DNA of 64,000 nt. Source: Hahella sp050299855 (GTDB lineage Bacteria; Pseudomonadota; Gammaproteobacteria; Pseudomonadales; Oleiphilaceae). The notes beneath the pieces were generated by a model, which saw nothing but the letters and a program-made list of their open reading frames with translations, ran no database searches and was not told the origin of the DNA. Positions 42,111 through 51,750 of the stretch are shown in pieces. Numbering within the stretch: the first letter of the stretch is position 1; the number at the start of each line of letters is the position of its first letter. The stretch lies in the NCBI GenBank assembly GCA_050299855.1, contig JBNKWQ010000026.1, positions 61,924-125,923 of the forward strand, in the 5' to 3' direction. The translations under genes were made by a program, and so were the position numbers.

Positions 42111-44099
42111 TTAGTTATCAGAATTATTAGTGCCCGCCAATGAAGCCAGCTGAGCTGTAAGAAAATCCTGAGTATTCTTCAACTGCGAAATGATGATATC
42201 CGCGGCCGTAAATTGCCTGGCAAGTCTTGTTGTCAGGGTAGTAATCCGTTCATCAAGCTTATTTCTCTCTTCCTGAATATTTTCCAGTTCAGTGTTCAAC
42301 CGGTCTTCGGTTGAAGTCAGAATGCCATTCACACCGAGGAAGCCGGTAATGACATCCACCATTTGGTCACCGACACCTTCAATATAGGTCACGGTTCCCC
42401 GGTCGCCAATAGCACTGCCGGTAATTTTGACGGCAATCGCCTCAGCAGAGCCGCCTGCGCCCACTGTCAGCACCTGGCCGGAACCTGTTGCTGCCTCACC
42501 ATTAATGGTGCCTTCCACATCAAGACCATCGGTACCGGCAGCGACATTAAGGCCAAGCGTGGCTGCACTGTTAGTATCGTTGGAAGTAATCTCTATCTTG
42601 GAGTCACTACCATAAGTGGATGAATTGAACACCAGCTGATTGCTGCCATCCAACGAAACCACCACTGAAACACCGGCAGCTGTGAGAGCTGAATCTGCGT
42701 TGATCTGACTCTGGATTTCAGCAACCAGTTCCTCGTTAGTATAGCCAGAGCCATTCTGAGTCAGTGTAATAGTGCCGGACTCAACACCATCCACTTTAAT
42801 TACTAAGTCATCATTATCGGCATCAACAACAGTGCTGCCCCCCAAGGCAACTGTTCCTACCAGTTCAGCCTGGGTAGCAGCCTGAGTGATATTGATGGCA
42901 TAAGTACCAACCTGAGTCTTTAAACCCGCCCGTACAAATTCCACCTGGCTATCGCTTGTGCGCCCCTGGTCTGCAAATAACGCCGCAACGTCATCGCCGT
43001 GTTTCGCCAGTTGGGATTCAAATGTTGACGCATTAAAACTCAGTTGACCGGTATCTTTATCAGTGCTTATACCCACTTCCGAAAGGCTACGGACATTGCT
43101 GTTTTCAAGGCCCGGAACAATGGAATAAATCACATTCCGCAACTGAGTGGAGATAGTACGTACAGATGACTCACCCAATAGAACGCCTGCCTCGGCAGAA
43201 TTAACATCATAGGCTGTCGTTTCCTTGATGATTTCCTGTAGGGCATTGTATTTGTCTACCAGATCCTGAACTTTCTCAGATACTGCTTCGAAGTCCCTCT
43301 CCACCTTCACTGTAGCCGGGCTACCGCCCGTTTCGGCCGTGAAGTCAAATGTAACCCCATCCAGAACATCATCGACGGTGTTGCTGGAGCGGGTAATACT
43401 GATACCGTTAAGGGTAAATTCCAGGTCCTCTGCAGCGATGGCTTCAGTCAGATTCTGAGTAGTAGCGTTAAATACAAACTGAGACAAGCCTGAAGTGTCA
43501 GTGCTGTTACCATCATCATCTGTGATATCGATTTCGATACTGTTGTCAGTACCGGTTTCGTCAGCACTAATACTCAGCTGGTAGCCGCTTCCGGTATTGA
43601 TCACGGTAGCCGTAACACCCAGGTTCGACTGGCCATTAATTTCATCGGCAATACCCTGAAGCGTACTATTGCCGCTGTCGATGGTAATGTTCTTGGTAAC
43701 ACCACCCACTTTAATGGTCATGGTGCCTGTGCCAACCGAGGTTGTATCCGCATCAGCAAATACACCTGAGTTAAGCGTCTGGGACGTTGCCAGATTGGTA
43801 ACATCAATCTGATAACTGCCAAGCTTGGCGCTGCCGGTTGCAGTAGCAGAAATACCACTGTTAGTGGAAGATACTTTGGATGAAGTAACAAAACTGGAAT
43901 TGGCCAGGAATCGCGCTGACAAACGCAAATCTGTGACAGCACTCTTCAGACGGGCTATTTCAGAGAGTTTGGAATCCGCGAGCTCCTGCTTGGCATCCAG
44001 GCGTTTCTCCGTAGGCTCACGTTCAGCATTGGCTAGCTGATCGATAAGATCGCTGGTCAATACACCTGAACCAATACCAATAGATGAAACATTTGCCAT
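42111..44099 (-). CDS. fliD: FliD, flagellar filament cap
   Basis: A 662-residue cap protein, with FliD N-terminal helix (SSIGIGSGVLTSDLIDQLANAERE) and C-terminal coiled-coil (ERNKLDERITTLTTRLARQF). The middle holds hook-IN-like beta modules (TIKVGGVTKNITIDSGN; LVIKVDGVESGTITL), which makes it longer than the enteric protein. It assembles flagellin monomers at the filament tip. Ahead of fliS in one operon. Confidence 0.93.
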   Translation of the reverse strand: MANVSSIGIGSGVLTSDLIDQLANAEREPTEKRLDAKQELADSKLSEIARLKSAVTDLRLSARFLANSSFVTSSKVSSTNSGISATATGSAKLGSYQIDVTNLATSQTLNSGVFADADTTSVGTGTMTIKVGGVTKNITIDSGNSTLQGIADEINGQSNLGVTATVINTGSGYQLSISADETGTDNSIEIDITDDDGNSTDTSGLSQFVFNATTQNLTEAIAAEDLEFTLNGISITRSSNTVDDVLDGVTFDFTAETGGSPATVKVERDFEAVSEKVQDLVDKYNALQEIIKETTAYDVNSAEAGVLLGESSVRTISTQLRNVIYSIVPGLENSNVRSLSEVGISTDKDTGQLSFNASTFESQLAKHGDDVAALFADQGRTSDSQVEFVRAGLKTQVGTYAINITQAATQAELVGTVALGGSTVVDADNDDLVIKVDGVESGTITLTQNGSGYTNEELVAEIQSQINADSALTAAGVSVVVSLDGSNQLVFNSSTYGSDSKIEITSNDTNSAATLGLNVAAGTDGLDVEGTINGEAATGSGQVLTVGAGGSAEAIAVKITGSAIGDRGTVTYIEGVGDQMVDVITGFLGVNGILTSTEDRLNTELENIQEERNKLDERITTLTTRLARQFTAADIIISQLKNTQDFLTAQLASLAGTNNSDN

Positions 44100-44205
44100 A
44101 CAATTTCGCCTCGCAGCGCTAGCGGAACTTATTTCCGAATCTGGTTAAAACCTCTTCGAAGATAAACGCCATATCATTTTACGATTACCTGTTCTTTGTA
44201 TCGGC

Positions 44206-44233
44206 AAAAAGGGGCAAAACTTTGCCCCTTTTT
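44206..44233 (-). terminator. Terminator after flaG
   Basis: Perfect stem AAAAAGGGGCAAA / TTTGCCCCTTTTT with a minimal loop, and T-runs on either strand. It lies 50 bases past the flaG stop and before fliD, so fliD likely has its own promoter in the 105 bases between. Confidence 0.85.
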
Positions 44234-44283
44234 TGTTACGGATCGTAAATTCTTGCCGAACCTTCGATTCTTGATGCCGAGAC

Positions 44284-44739
44284 TTATGCCTCGGCGTCAA
44301 AGAGACTGATAGGTTCGTCTTGCTGCAAGTTTTGAGCCAGCTTTAGTACGACTTCATCTGGAATCTGTCTGACCACATCCTGGGTCTGGCGATCCAGAAC
44401 TCTTACGACAGTTCTGCCAGATATGTCATCCAATTCAAATTGAAGGTCTCGTTGAACAGACTGAATATAGTCATTCAAACGAGAAACTGCTTCCTTCAAC
44501 TGGGCCTGAGACTCTTGCGACTGATGCTTGCGAGGCGCCGCATTGGCAGCCTCACTTACATTCACTGCAGGACTACTTGAGCTGGCCTGATTGGGTGACG
44601 CCACATCAGGTGATGCTGCACCACCTCCGGTCTTTGCACCAGGCTCGGCCAGAGGTGATGACGCCACAGACTGAACAACCGGACTGGCACTACGTGCCGA
44701 TCCTGCTATGTTCAAGTCATTTACTTTCAGGTCATTCAT
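44284..44739 (-). CDS. flaG: FlaG-family protein
   Basis: A 151-residue protein. The first 80 residues are low-complexity (Ala/Ser/Pro). The C-terminal half is the FlaG domain (LNDYIQSVQRDLQFELDDIS, TVVRVLDRQTQDVVRQIPDE). FlaG influences filament length in polar flagella. Gene order flagellin, flaG, fliD, fliS on the same strand is standard. Confidence 0.9.
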   Translation of the reverse strand: MNDLKVNDLNIAGSARSASPVVQSVASSPLAEPGAKTGGGAASPDVASPNQASSSSPAVNVSEAANAAPRKHQSQESQAQLKEAVSRLNDYIQSVQRDLQFELDDISGRTVVRVLDRQTQDVVRQIPDEVVLKLAQNLQQDEPISLFDAEA

Positions 44740-44769
44740 CTTTCACCTCTCCGCTAGATCCAACGTTAA

Positions 44770-44796
44770 CTGGTTAAGGTCGTTGACCCTAACCAG
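44770..44796 (-). terminator. Hairpin between flagellin and flaG
   Basis: A 12-bp stem (CTGGTTAGGGTC / GACCTTAACCAG on the minus strand) with one wobble pair and a three-base loop. It follows the flagellin stop by about 25 bases. The T-run is poor, so partial termination or mRNA protection is likely. Confidence 0.55.
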
Positions 44797-44819
44797 CTAC
44801 TTCACGCTGGGTCACTCCC

Positions 44820-46892
44820 TTACTGAAGGAGTGACAGCACCTGTTGCGGTCTCGCATTGGCCTGGGCCAAGATCGAGATACCAGCCTGTTGTAGTACCTG
44901 TGCTCGGGACAGAGCAGCAGTCTCGGCAGCAAAGTCAGCATCACGGATACGTGAGTTTGCTGTACTCAGGTTCTCGTTCAACGATTCCAGGTTGGCAATC
45001 GTGTTCGAGAAGCGGTTTTGCACAGCACCCAGTTCCGCCTGTTTGGAGGTGATAGTTTGCAGGGCGTTGTCGATAGCAACAACTGCATCATTCGCACCGG
45101 CGACAGTTGAGATATCGAGATCATCCAGCTTAGTGCCGGACTCAGCACCGCCGAAGGAACCAACATTAAAGCCTGCACGCTCATTGTTACCAGTGTTGGT
45201 GCCGACTTCGAACGTACCCGCTGACTCCAGAGTGATAGAACCACCGGTTGTGGCAGTAGCCAAGCCGGAATCACCAGCAGTAGTTGCAGTGACATCAATG
45301 TTACGACCATCTTCAGCTATCAGATACAGCTTGTCGCCATCGATAATTTCCGCAGTTACACCGGTCTGACCAGACTTGGCATTAATTGCGTCAACCAGCG
45401 TTGCCTGGTTCGCAGTGGCGTCAGTAGAGGTTGTTCCAGTGATTTGCGCCCCATTGATAGTGATATCAAAAGCACCACCTACACCGGTAATAGCGGTTCC
45501 AACCACCGTGGTGGCATTCACGGATGCGGTCACACCGGTTTGATCTGAAACGGCGTTGACGGCAGCGGCCTTGGCAATCGCGGAAGCGGAATTGAGCGTG
45601 GTAGAAGCGGTATCGGAAGAAGCCTTGGAAGCACCGATAGCCACCCCGTTGATCGTCAGGTCACCGGCAGCCAGAGCATTTGCAGTGTCAACGTTGTCAC
45701 CTACAGCCCCACCTTGGATACCACTATAAGTACCAGCCTCAAAACCGGCGTTGTCAATGGTACCGGTGTTAGTAGACAGCACGATATCACTGCCATCCTG
45801 ACTGATCAGGGTATAGTCACCAGTGTAGGTGTTACCTGTGGTGGCTGCACCACCGGAAGCACCAAGACCAGCGGCCAAGCCAAAGCTTCCTGCAGTAGCG
45901 CCGACGATAGTGATGTTGCGACCATCTTCAGCCACCAGATCAATCCGGGCGCCGCCGTCCATTTCCACAACTACTGCAGTAACCCCTGTAGCCTCAGCCT
46001 TGGCGTTAATAGTTTCGGCTGCAGACGCCAGGTCCGCAACCGCATCGCCTGTGGCGGCTTTGGAAAGCGAGAAAGTCTGACCGTTAATGTCAATATCTGT
46101 TGCCGCTACTACAGCCGCAGCGTCAGCAACCAATGTACCTTCTGCAGTGTTAGTGTTAACAACCGCAGTAACTCCGGTCTGTTCAGATACAGCGTTAATG
46201 GCGTCAACTTTTGCTATAGAGCTTGAGGAGCCATAGGCGATAGAGGCTGTATCCGCTTCGCTTGATGATGCTCCTACCGCCACATCATTAACAACCAAGT
46301 CGCCAGCGACGAGAGCGTCAGTTCCGGCAGCAGTTAATGCTACTTGAGACACGTTGGAAGAAATACCTGCAGTTTCCGCACTACCCAAACTGGTGGTATC
46401 CAGTTTGGCAACACTGACGGTGATGGTGTCACCGACATTGGCACCTGTCTGGAATACAGAGTTCTGGAACGAGCCGTCCAGCAGTTTCTTACCGTTAAAG
46501 TTAGTGGTATCAGCAACGTTTTTGACTTCATCAACCAGCTGATTGACTTCTTCCTGCAGCGCCTGACGGTCTACGTCAGAGTTGGTGTCGTTCGCTGACT
46601 GCAAAGCCAGTTCACGAATACGAGCCAGACTGTCTGCCATGGATGACAGGGCACTTTCTGCCGTCTGAGCCAGGGAAATACCGTCACCGGCGTTCCGGAT
46701 AGCAACCTGGGTACCGCTGATCTGTACACTGAAACGTGTAGAAATCGCCAGACCTGCAGCGTCATCTTTTGCGCTGTTGATACGAAGACCGGATGACAGG
46801 CGCTGGAGCGCTGTATCGCCATCCCGTTGGGAAGCGTTAAGGTTACGCTGTGCGTTCAACGACGCAATGTTGGAGTTAATTATTTGTGGCAT
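44820..46892 (-). CDS. fliC: Flagellin A (large, with duplicated central domain)
   Basis: A 690-residue flagellin. The start ATG at 46892 has AGGAG upstream; a longer frame exists but is not flagellin. The N-terminal (MPQIINSNIASLNAQRNLNA) and C-terminal (ADFAAETAALSRAQVLQQAG) helices form the D0/D1 core. The centre holds a repeat of roughly 190 residues present twice, each with a hook-IN motif (DLVVNDVAVGAS, DLTINGVAIGAS) and an AEDGRNI segment, making it longer than typical flagellins. A weak GG-N10-GC sequence at 46966-46979 on the minus strand could be a sigma-54 promoter. Confidence 0.95.
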   Translation of the reverse strand: MPQIINSNIASLNAQRNLNASQRDGDTALQRLSSGLRINSAKDDAAGLAISTRFSVQISGTQVAIRNAGDGISLAQTAESALSSMADSLARIRELALQSANDTNSDVDRQALQEEVNQLVDEVKNVADTTNFNGKKLLDGSFQNSVFQTGANVGDTITVSVAKLDTTSLGSAETAGISSNVSQVALTAAGTDALVAGDLVVNDVAVGASSSEADTASIAYGSSSSIAKVDAINAVSEQTGVTAVVNTNTAEGTLVADAAAVVAATDIDINGQTFSLSKAATGDAVADLASAAETINAKAEATGVTAVVVEMDGGARIDLVAEDGRNITIVGATAGSFGLAAGLGASGGAATTGNTYTGDYTLISQDGSDIVLSTNTGTIDNAGFEAGTYSGIQGGAVGDNVDTANALAAGDLTINGVAIGASKASSDTASTTLNSASAIAKAAAVNAVSDQTGVTASVNATTVVGTAITGVGGAFDITINGAQITGTTSTDATANQATLVDAINAKSGQTGVTAEIIDGDKLYLIAEDGRNIDVTATTAGDSGLATATTGGSITLESAGTFEVGTNTGNNERAGFNVGSFGGAESGTKLDDLDISTVAGANDAVVAIDNALQTITSKQAELGAVQNRFSNTIANLESLNENLSTANSRIRDADFAAETAALSRAQVLQQAGISILAQANARPQQVLSLLQ

Positions 46893-47398
46893 ATGTTTGC
46901 TCCTATGAAGCCAGTCATTAGACTTTTGCACCAGAGGCTAGACACAATGCAGTTTATTCGTTGACGCAATGCGCTCACCCTGTTGAACTCTTTAACGGCC
47001 CATTCTTCAGATACTTAAGTAAAGAATTCAGGACTTTGTGTAACGGAGTGTAATTTCCCGGTTTTTATCCTCGATTTCCTTCTGCCTGAAGATATTAAAA
47101 GTCCCGTTTCCAGGGCGGCAACCCCATTGCCGCTTTCCGCTTTGAGAGGCAAATCACTGCCATTTCCCCGTCGCAACCAATCTCAGTTCGGCCTCACCCT
47201 CCTCCAGGATAGAAACCTATCTATCTGTATTTATTAGCTATTTTATACGAAAAATGAGCCTGGTTAAAAATTGGCACAGGTTTAGCATCCATACCGGCAA
47301 GGATGGTTGTGCCCCGCTTACAAGTCGTTAATGGCCGTGAAGCTACCGCCCAACCGAAAACCCAGCTTCCGGCAACCTGATGATGAGAGGGAATAGAC
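46893..47398. promoter_or_regulatory. Divergent promoter region between the two flagellin genes
   Basis: A 506-base gap. On the plus strand it contains a good sigma-54 promoter (47272-47287). On the minus strand I find only a weak candidate. I found no sigma-28 match for either flagellin. Otherwise it is featureless, with no ORF or stable hairpin that I can support. Confidence 0.6.
47272..47287 (+). promoter_or_regulatory. Sigma-54 promoter of flagellin B
   Basis: TGGCACAGGTTTAGCA matches the RpoN consensus TGGCACR-N4-TTGCW at all but one position, with GG and GC exactly ten bases apart. It is 112 bases upstream of the flagellin start. A FlrC-type enhancer-binding protein would be needed. 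Confidence 0.82.
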
Positions 47399-49540
47399 AT
47401 GCCCCAGATTATTAACACGAACATTGCGTCGATTAATGCGCAACGAAACCTGAACACGTCTCAGTCCGCGAATCAGACAGCATTGCAGCGTTTGTCCTCA
47501 GGCTTGAGAATCAACAGCGCAAAAGATGATGCAGCTGGCCTGGCAGTCTCCACCAGATTCACATCCCAGGTGCGGGGTTTAACGGTCGCAATCCGCAACG
47601 CGGGTGATGGTGTATCACTGGCGCAAACTGCTGAAGGCGCGCTCGGTGCTATGACCGATAACCTGTTGCGTATTCGCGATCTGGCCCTGCAATCGGCCAA
47701 CGCCACCAACAGTGCAGTTGACCGTCAGGCACTTAACGAAGAGGTCCAACAGCTTAAGGCGGAAATTCAGCGTATCGCTGAACAATCCAATTTTAACGGC
47801 ACCAAATTACTGGATGGCACCTTCGAAGATGTCACCTTTCAAATTGGCGCTAACGAAGGTGAAAGTGTCACATTCGGTATTGCCAGTGCCACGGTTGATG
47901 AGCTGGGCACTGCCTCAACAGACGGCATAACCTCCAATCCCGGGCAATTTATTACTAACGGTTCGGTGCTCGAACCCTCTCAGTCTTTGACTGCTGGAGA
48001 CCTGGTTATCAGGGGGATTGCAGTTCCCGCCTCGACCGGCCTGGATGACATATTTTCCAGTGACGATAACGAGGCCAGCGCCATTGCCAAGGCCGCTGCC
48101 GTTAATAGTGTTTCAGAATTAACTGACGTCACAGCCATCGTTAATGAAACTTCTGTAGGCGGTACAGCATTTGTTACGCCTGGTGCGGACACCACTGACA
48201 CTATAGTGATCAACGGAATCAGTATTACGCTGTCGATTTCTGCCAGCTTAAGCGATCAGGTTAACCTCCAGAACGTTGTCACTTCTGTAAATGAAAAGTC
48301 CGGGCAAACCGGCGTAGTAGCCTCATTTAGTGGAGATCCGGCAACCGGCATTACATTGACCGCGGAAGATGGGCGCAACATCATTATTGAAGATGGTGCG
48401 CTACCCACAGAGGCCTCTGTTTTCGGCTTGCCAACAACAGAAGGTGCAGCTACCGGGGAAACCTCACGGACTTACGTGGGCACTTATACCCTGGTGAGCT
48501 CTGACGGCGGGCCCATTGGACTGGACACTACCAGCGGTGACATTGACAACGCCGGGTTCCAGGTCGGGGAGTTCAGCGGCGGCAACAGTGGTGCTATTAG
48601 CGATGTGGTAAGTGCCAACGCAATGGCTAACGGCGATATCGTTATCAACGGTGTGCCTGTGGGCAACTCGTTATCTTCATTTGATACAGCTTCCCCGGCA
48701 TCATCTCTACCTGAGACCAGTGCCATAGCGAAAACAGAAGCCATCAACCGCGTGTCTGAGCGCACCGGTGTCACTGCAATTGCCAATGCGGCGATCCTAA
48801 CGGCCGTTGCCCCAGTACCCACTGGTGTTGCCTTGTCGGCAACCTTTGATATCAATGGCGCCAGCATATCAGTTACCTCAGCGGCAACTGACACTTTGGC
48901 AGACCGGCAACGCGCCATCGTCGACGCGGTGAATGGAAAGTCCGGCCAGACAGGCGTGATGGCTGAAGCTTTTGGTGATTCCTATCGATTAATTGCTGAA
49001 GATGGCCGTAATATTCAGATTGCCAACTATGTCGGTGCAGGTGCCGCTAATGATGCTTCGGATATCGGCCTGGATGCAGTAACTGCCGCAACCGTGGCTG
49101 GCCAGGTCCAAAGAGGCTCCATAGCCCTGCTCTCTGCAGGTAAAATTGAACTCGGCAGCCTGACCGGCAACATTGAAGAGGCAGGCTTTGAAGTCGGGTC
49201 CTACGGCTCTAACGACAGTGGGCAGTTGGTCCGTGATGTTGATATCACGAGTGTAGACGGCGCCATACTGGCTCTCAGTGCTGTCGATAACGCGCTGACC
49301 CAAATCAACTTCCAGCGCGCAGAGTTGGGCGCTATTCAAAACCGTTTTGAATCCACAATCAACAACCAGCGGATTGCCTCTGAAAACCTGACCGCAGCAA
49401 ATTCGCGGATTCGTGACGCAGACTTCGCCGCGGAAACAGCGGAGCTTTCAAGAACTTCGGTGCTGCAACAGGCAGGTCTGTCCATACTGGCTCAGGCCAA
49501 CGGACAACCACAGCAGGTTCTTCAGCTCCTGCAGGGATAA
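47399..49540 (+). CDS. fliC: Flagellin B (large, with duplicated central domain)
   Basis: A 713-residue flagellin with the same core helices as flagellin A (MPQIINTNIASINAQRNLNT; DADFAAETAELSRTSVLQQA). The middle again contains two related units, each with a hook-IN motif (DLVIRGIAVPAS, DIVINGVPVGNS), an AIAK-A-AVNSVSE helix, an AEDGRNI segment and a closing AGFxVGxF/Y. The two flagellins are clearly paralogous but not identical. GAGGG lies before ATG 47399. Expression is driven by the sigma-54 promoter at 47272. Confidence 0.95.
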   Translation: MPQIINTNIASINAQRNLNTSQSANQTALQRLSSGLRINSAKDDAAGLAVSTRFTSQVRGLTVAIRNAGDGVSLAQTAEGALGAMTDNLLRIRDLALQSANATNSAVDRQALNEEVQQLKAEIQRIAEQSNFNGTKLLDGTFEDVTFQIGANEGESVTFGIASATVDELGTASTDGITSNPGQFITNGSVLEPSQSLTAGDLVIRGIAVPASTGLDDIFSSDDNEASAIAKAAAVNSVSELTDVTAIVNETSVGGTAFVTPGADTTDTIVINGISITLSISASLSDQVNLQNVVTSVNEKSGQTGVVASFSGDPATGITLTAEDGRNIIIEDGALPTEASVFGLPTTEGAATGETSRTYVGTYTLVSSDGGPIGLDTTSGDIDNAGFQVGEFSGGNSGAISDVVSANAMANGDIVINGVPVGNSLSSFDTASPASSLPETSAIAKTEAINRVSERTGVTAIANAAILTAVAPVPTGVALSATFDINGASISVTSAATDTLADRQRAIVDAVNGKSGQTGVMAEAFGDSYRLIAEDGRNIQIANYVGAGAANDASDIGLDAVTAATVAGQVQRGSIALLSAGKIELGSLTGNIEEAGFEVGSYGSNDSGQLVRDVDITSVDGAILALSAVDNALTQINFQRAELGAIQNRFESTINNQRIASENLTAANSRIRDADFAAETAELSRTSVLQQAGLSILAQANGQPQQVLQLLQG

Positions 49541-49548
49541 TTTAGATC

Positions 49549-49575
49549 AGGGCGCGCTATAAGTGCGCCCTTTTA
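49549..49575 (+). terminator. Terminator after flagellin B
   Basis: Stem AGGGCGC / GCGCCCT with a nine-base loop followed by TTTT, nine bases after the stop codon. Confidence 0.85.
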
Positions 49576-49644
49576 ACCTCTGCCCCAGATTCTTCAACCG
49601 GCGTACATCTACTTACTGACGTATTTAGCGTAGGAGTCCCTTTC

Positions 49645-51660
49645 ATGATTCACGCGAAACCAGCCACCGAATATAACAATGAAACCTCTCATCCGGCGCT
49701 AATTGAAAGTTTATTGCAGGACGCCCATTCTGCGCTGATCAGCTCTACTGAAGGCCATCGCAGTGATCCGGACAAAGTAAGCCTACTGAATACGGTCAAG
49801 CAGTATGCTGAAGACATTCTGGGGATCGACGAGCAAAATTCAGATGCCCATCATATGCTGGCTCTGAGTCATACCCTGCTGGGCGAGTCATCTCGAGCCA
49901 AAAGGCATATCGCCAAGGCTATTGAAAATACTGAAAGCAACACCACACTATTGCTTGAAAAAGCACATATTGATATGGCTGCCGGCCACTTTAACAAAGC
50001 TGAGCGAGGCTTTCTGGATGTGTTGCAAATGGAGCCTACCAATGCCGACGCATTTCTTGGCATTGCCATTACCAGACAAAAGAAAAAAGACTGGGGCAGT
50101 GCCTTCCTTCACTACAACACCCTGATCAACAAAGGGCTGGTTAACCAAACGGTTTTGACCGGCTTGTCTGCGGTTGTGCCCCATATTGCCGCCGAAACCT
50201 GGAGTGAAGAGTACGAAAACACCATTCTTACCGGATTAGCACATGCGACTGACGCAAAAAGTTATGCTCATATCGCCAATACTCTGCTGATTCAGAAATA
50301 CGCTTTAGACCATGAAGACTCCAAACTGGACTTTGTTGAACTGGTCAGTGATGACCTCTTCTACAGGGTTATTGATGATCGGTTAATTTGCACCCCAGAA
50401 GTTGAACAACTCGCTGGCCTACTCAGACAAACCTTGTTTCTTGAAATTGCTCAATCCGGGAATATGCCCGAAGAAGTTCAGGACTGGGTGCTGACAATTG
50501 CCGAAGCAGCATCCGAAAGTGGCCATTGCTGGCCGGTTTCGGAGAGCGAGATGCAGATCGTCAATGATCTTGGACAGGCTATCAAGCAAGCCTGCAAGGG
50601 GAATTTCGACACTACCGATATTGTCGGCGCCGTCATGCTGTACAGCATGTACGAAGAACTCTACAGTGCGCCTTTCAGCTTTCTGCTTTTGGGTAAAGAT
50701 CTGCCTGACTGGCCTCAGCGGCTACACTCTCTTTTAGCTACCTCGCTGTATGAACCCAGCCAGTTGCATGCGGTGGAGGTAGACCTGAAACAGGCGATCT
50801 ATGTATCCCAAGCACCTCACATCTATCAACACTCAGCGACCTCGGTATACCCAAAATGGTCTCATGTCGCCAAAGTGGAAGAACAATCGGCGGCCGAGCT
50901 GCTGATCGAAACCTTTGGTGAAGCTGTGCCATTTAAAGCCATTCGTAAGCGTCCTCTGAATGTGCTGGTCAGCGCCTGCGGTACCGGACAGAAAGCATTG
51001 CAACAGGCTGCTGCCTATACCGATGTGAATTTGGTGGGTGCTGATGCAAGAATTGCAAACCTCGCCTTTGCTGAATATCAGGCCCGCAACTTGAACATCG
51101 ACAATGTTCGCTGGGTTCAATGTACGGAAGATAAACTAACCTGCCTGAACCAACAGTTTGATATTGTGGACTGGACGTCATCACTTAATGAGTCGACCAA
51201 TCTGGACAATACGCTCGATTACATCAAACGCCTGATGGCGCGCAACGGCGTTCTAAAGTTGCCCGTGGAAATCAATTGTGACCGCCCTGAAGCCAATACA
51301 CTTAAGCAACTAGCCATCAAGAATCAACTGGCTCCTACTATCGACACCGTGCGTGTGGTCAGAAAAGCCCTGATGGAAGATGCCCGCGCCGGTGACTGGA
51401 ATGAGATTCTGGCAAACCCTGATTTCTATCATGCAGGAGGTTGTTTCGATCTGTTCTTCGGTTCTAACTATGTAAGAAGGTCAGCCAAAGAACTTGATGA
51501 AGCCCTGGCCAAGGCAGGATTGGAACTGTTCGGCATTGCGCAGGTGGCCAGCGATAAATTCAGTTGCCTGACCAGCATTTCTACCTGGGAGTCTGGTCAA
51601 CCTCTAACAATTGAAGATCCAAAGTCCTTGGTTCTTTTTTGCAAAAAATCAGTATCTTAA
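49645..51660 (+). CDS. TPR-methyltransferase protein next to flagellin
   Basis: A 671-residue protein. AGGAG precedes ATG 49645. The first 200 residues form tetratricopeptide-like helices (AHHMLALSHTLLGESSRAKRHIAKAI and NADAFLGIAITRQKKKDWGS). From about residue 430 a class I SAM-binding fold appears: PLNVLVSACGTGQKAL (motif I), LVGADARIANLAFAEYQARN, then FDIVDWTSSLNE. The last 90 residues are unassigned. Such TPR plus methyltransferase proteins beside flagellins may modify flagellin or its sugars, which is inferred from context. It is followed by a strong terminator. Confidence 0.72.
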   Translation: MIHAKPATEYNNETSHPALIESLLQDAHSALISSTEGHRSDPDKVSLLNTVKQYAEDILGIDEQNSDAHHMLALSHTLLGESSRAKRHIAKAIENTESNTTLLLEKAHIDMAAGHFNKAERGFLDVLQMEPTNADAFLGIAITRQKKKDWGSAFLHYNTLINKGLVNQTVLTGLSAVVPHIAAETWSEEYENTILTGLAHATDAKSYAHIANTLLIQKYALDHEDSKLDFVELVSDDLFYRVIDDRLICTPEVEQLAGLLRQTLFLEIAQSGNMPEEVQDWVLTIAEAASESGHCWPVSESEMQIVNDLGQAIKQACKGNFDTTDIVGAVMLYSMYEELYSAPFSFLLLGKDLPDWPQRLHSLLATSLYEPSQLHAVEVDLKQAIYVSQAPHIYQHSATSVYPKWSHVAKVEEQSAAELLIETFGEAVPFKAIRKRPLNVLVSACGTGQKALQQAAAYTDVNLVGADARIANLAFAEYQARNLNIDNVRWVQCTEDKLTCLNQQFDIVDWTSSLNESTNLDNTLDYIKRLMARNGVLKLPVEINCDRPEANTLKQLAIKNQLAPTIDTVRVVRKALMEDARAGDWNEILANPDFYHAGGCFDLFFGSNYVRRSAKELDEALAKAGLELFGIAQVASDKFSCLTSISTWESGQPLTIEDPKSLVLFCKKSVS

Positions 51661-51692
51661 AGAGTTTATTTAAATTTTTACCTTAATTATAT

Positions 51693-51729
51693 AGCGCCAA
51701 ATCAATTAGGGTTTGGTGCTTTCTTTTTT
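51693..51729 (+). terminator. Terminator after the TPR-methyltransferase gene
   Basis: Stem AGCGCCAAA / TTTGGTGCT with a ten-base loop followed by TTCTTTTTT. It also separates the convergent arsenosugar operon. Confidence 0.88.
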
Positions 51730-51750
51730 ATATGCATGACTTAGAAGGTA

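Noticed and set aside
45714..46226. 170-codon ORF opposite flagellin A, and similar long ORFs opposite flagellin B
   Set aside because: Repetitive flagellin sequence leaves antisense frames open; none shows a family or ribosome site.
46966..47000. Sigma-28 promoter for flagellin A on the minus strand (TTAAAGAGTT near 46990)
   Set aside because: The -35-like part is followed by no GCCGATAA-type -10 at the right distance; a weak GG-N10-GC is the only alternative.
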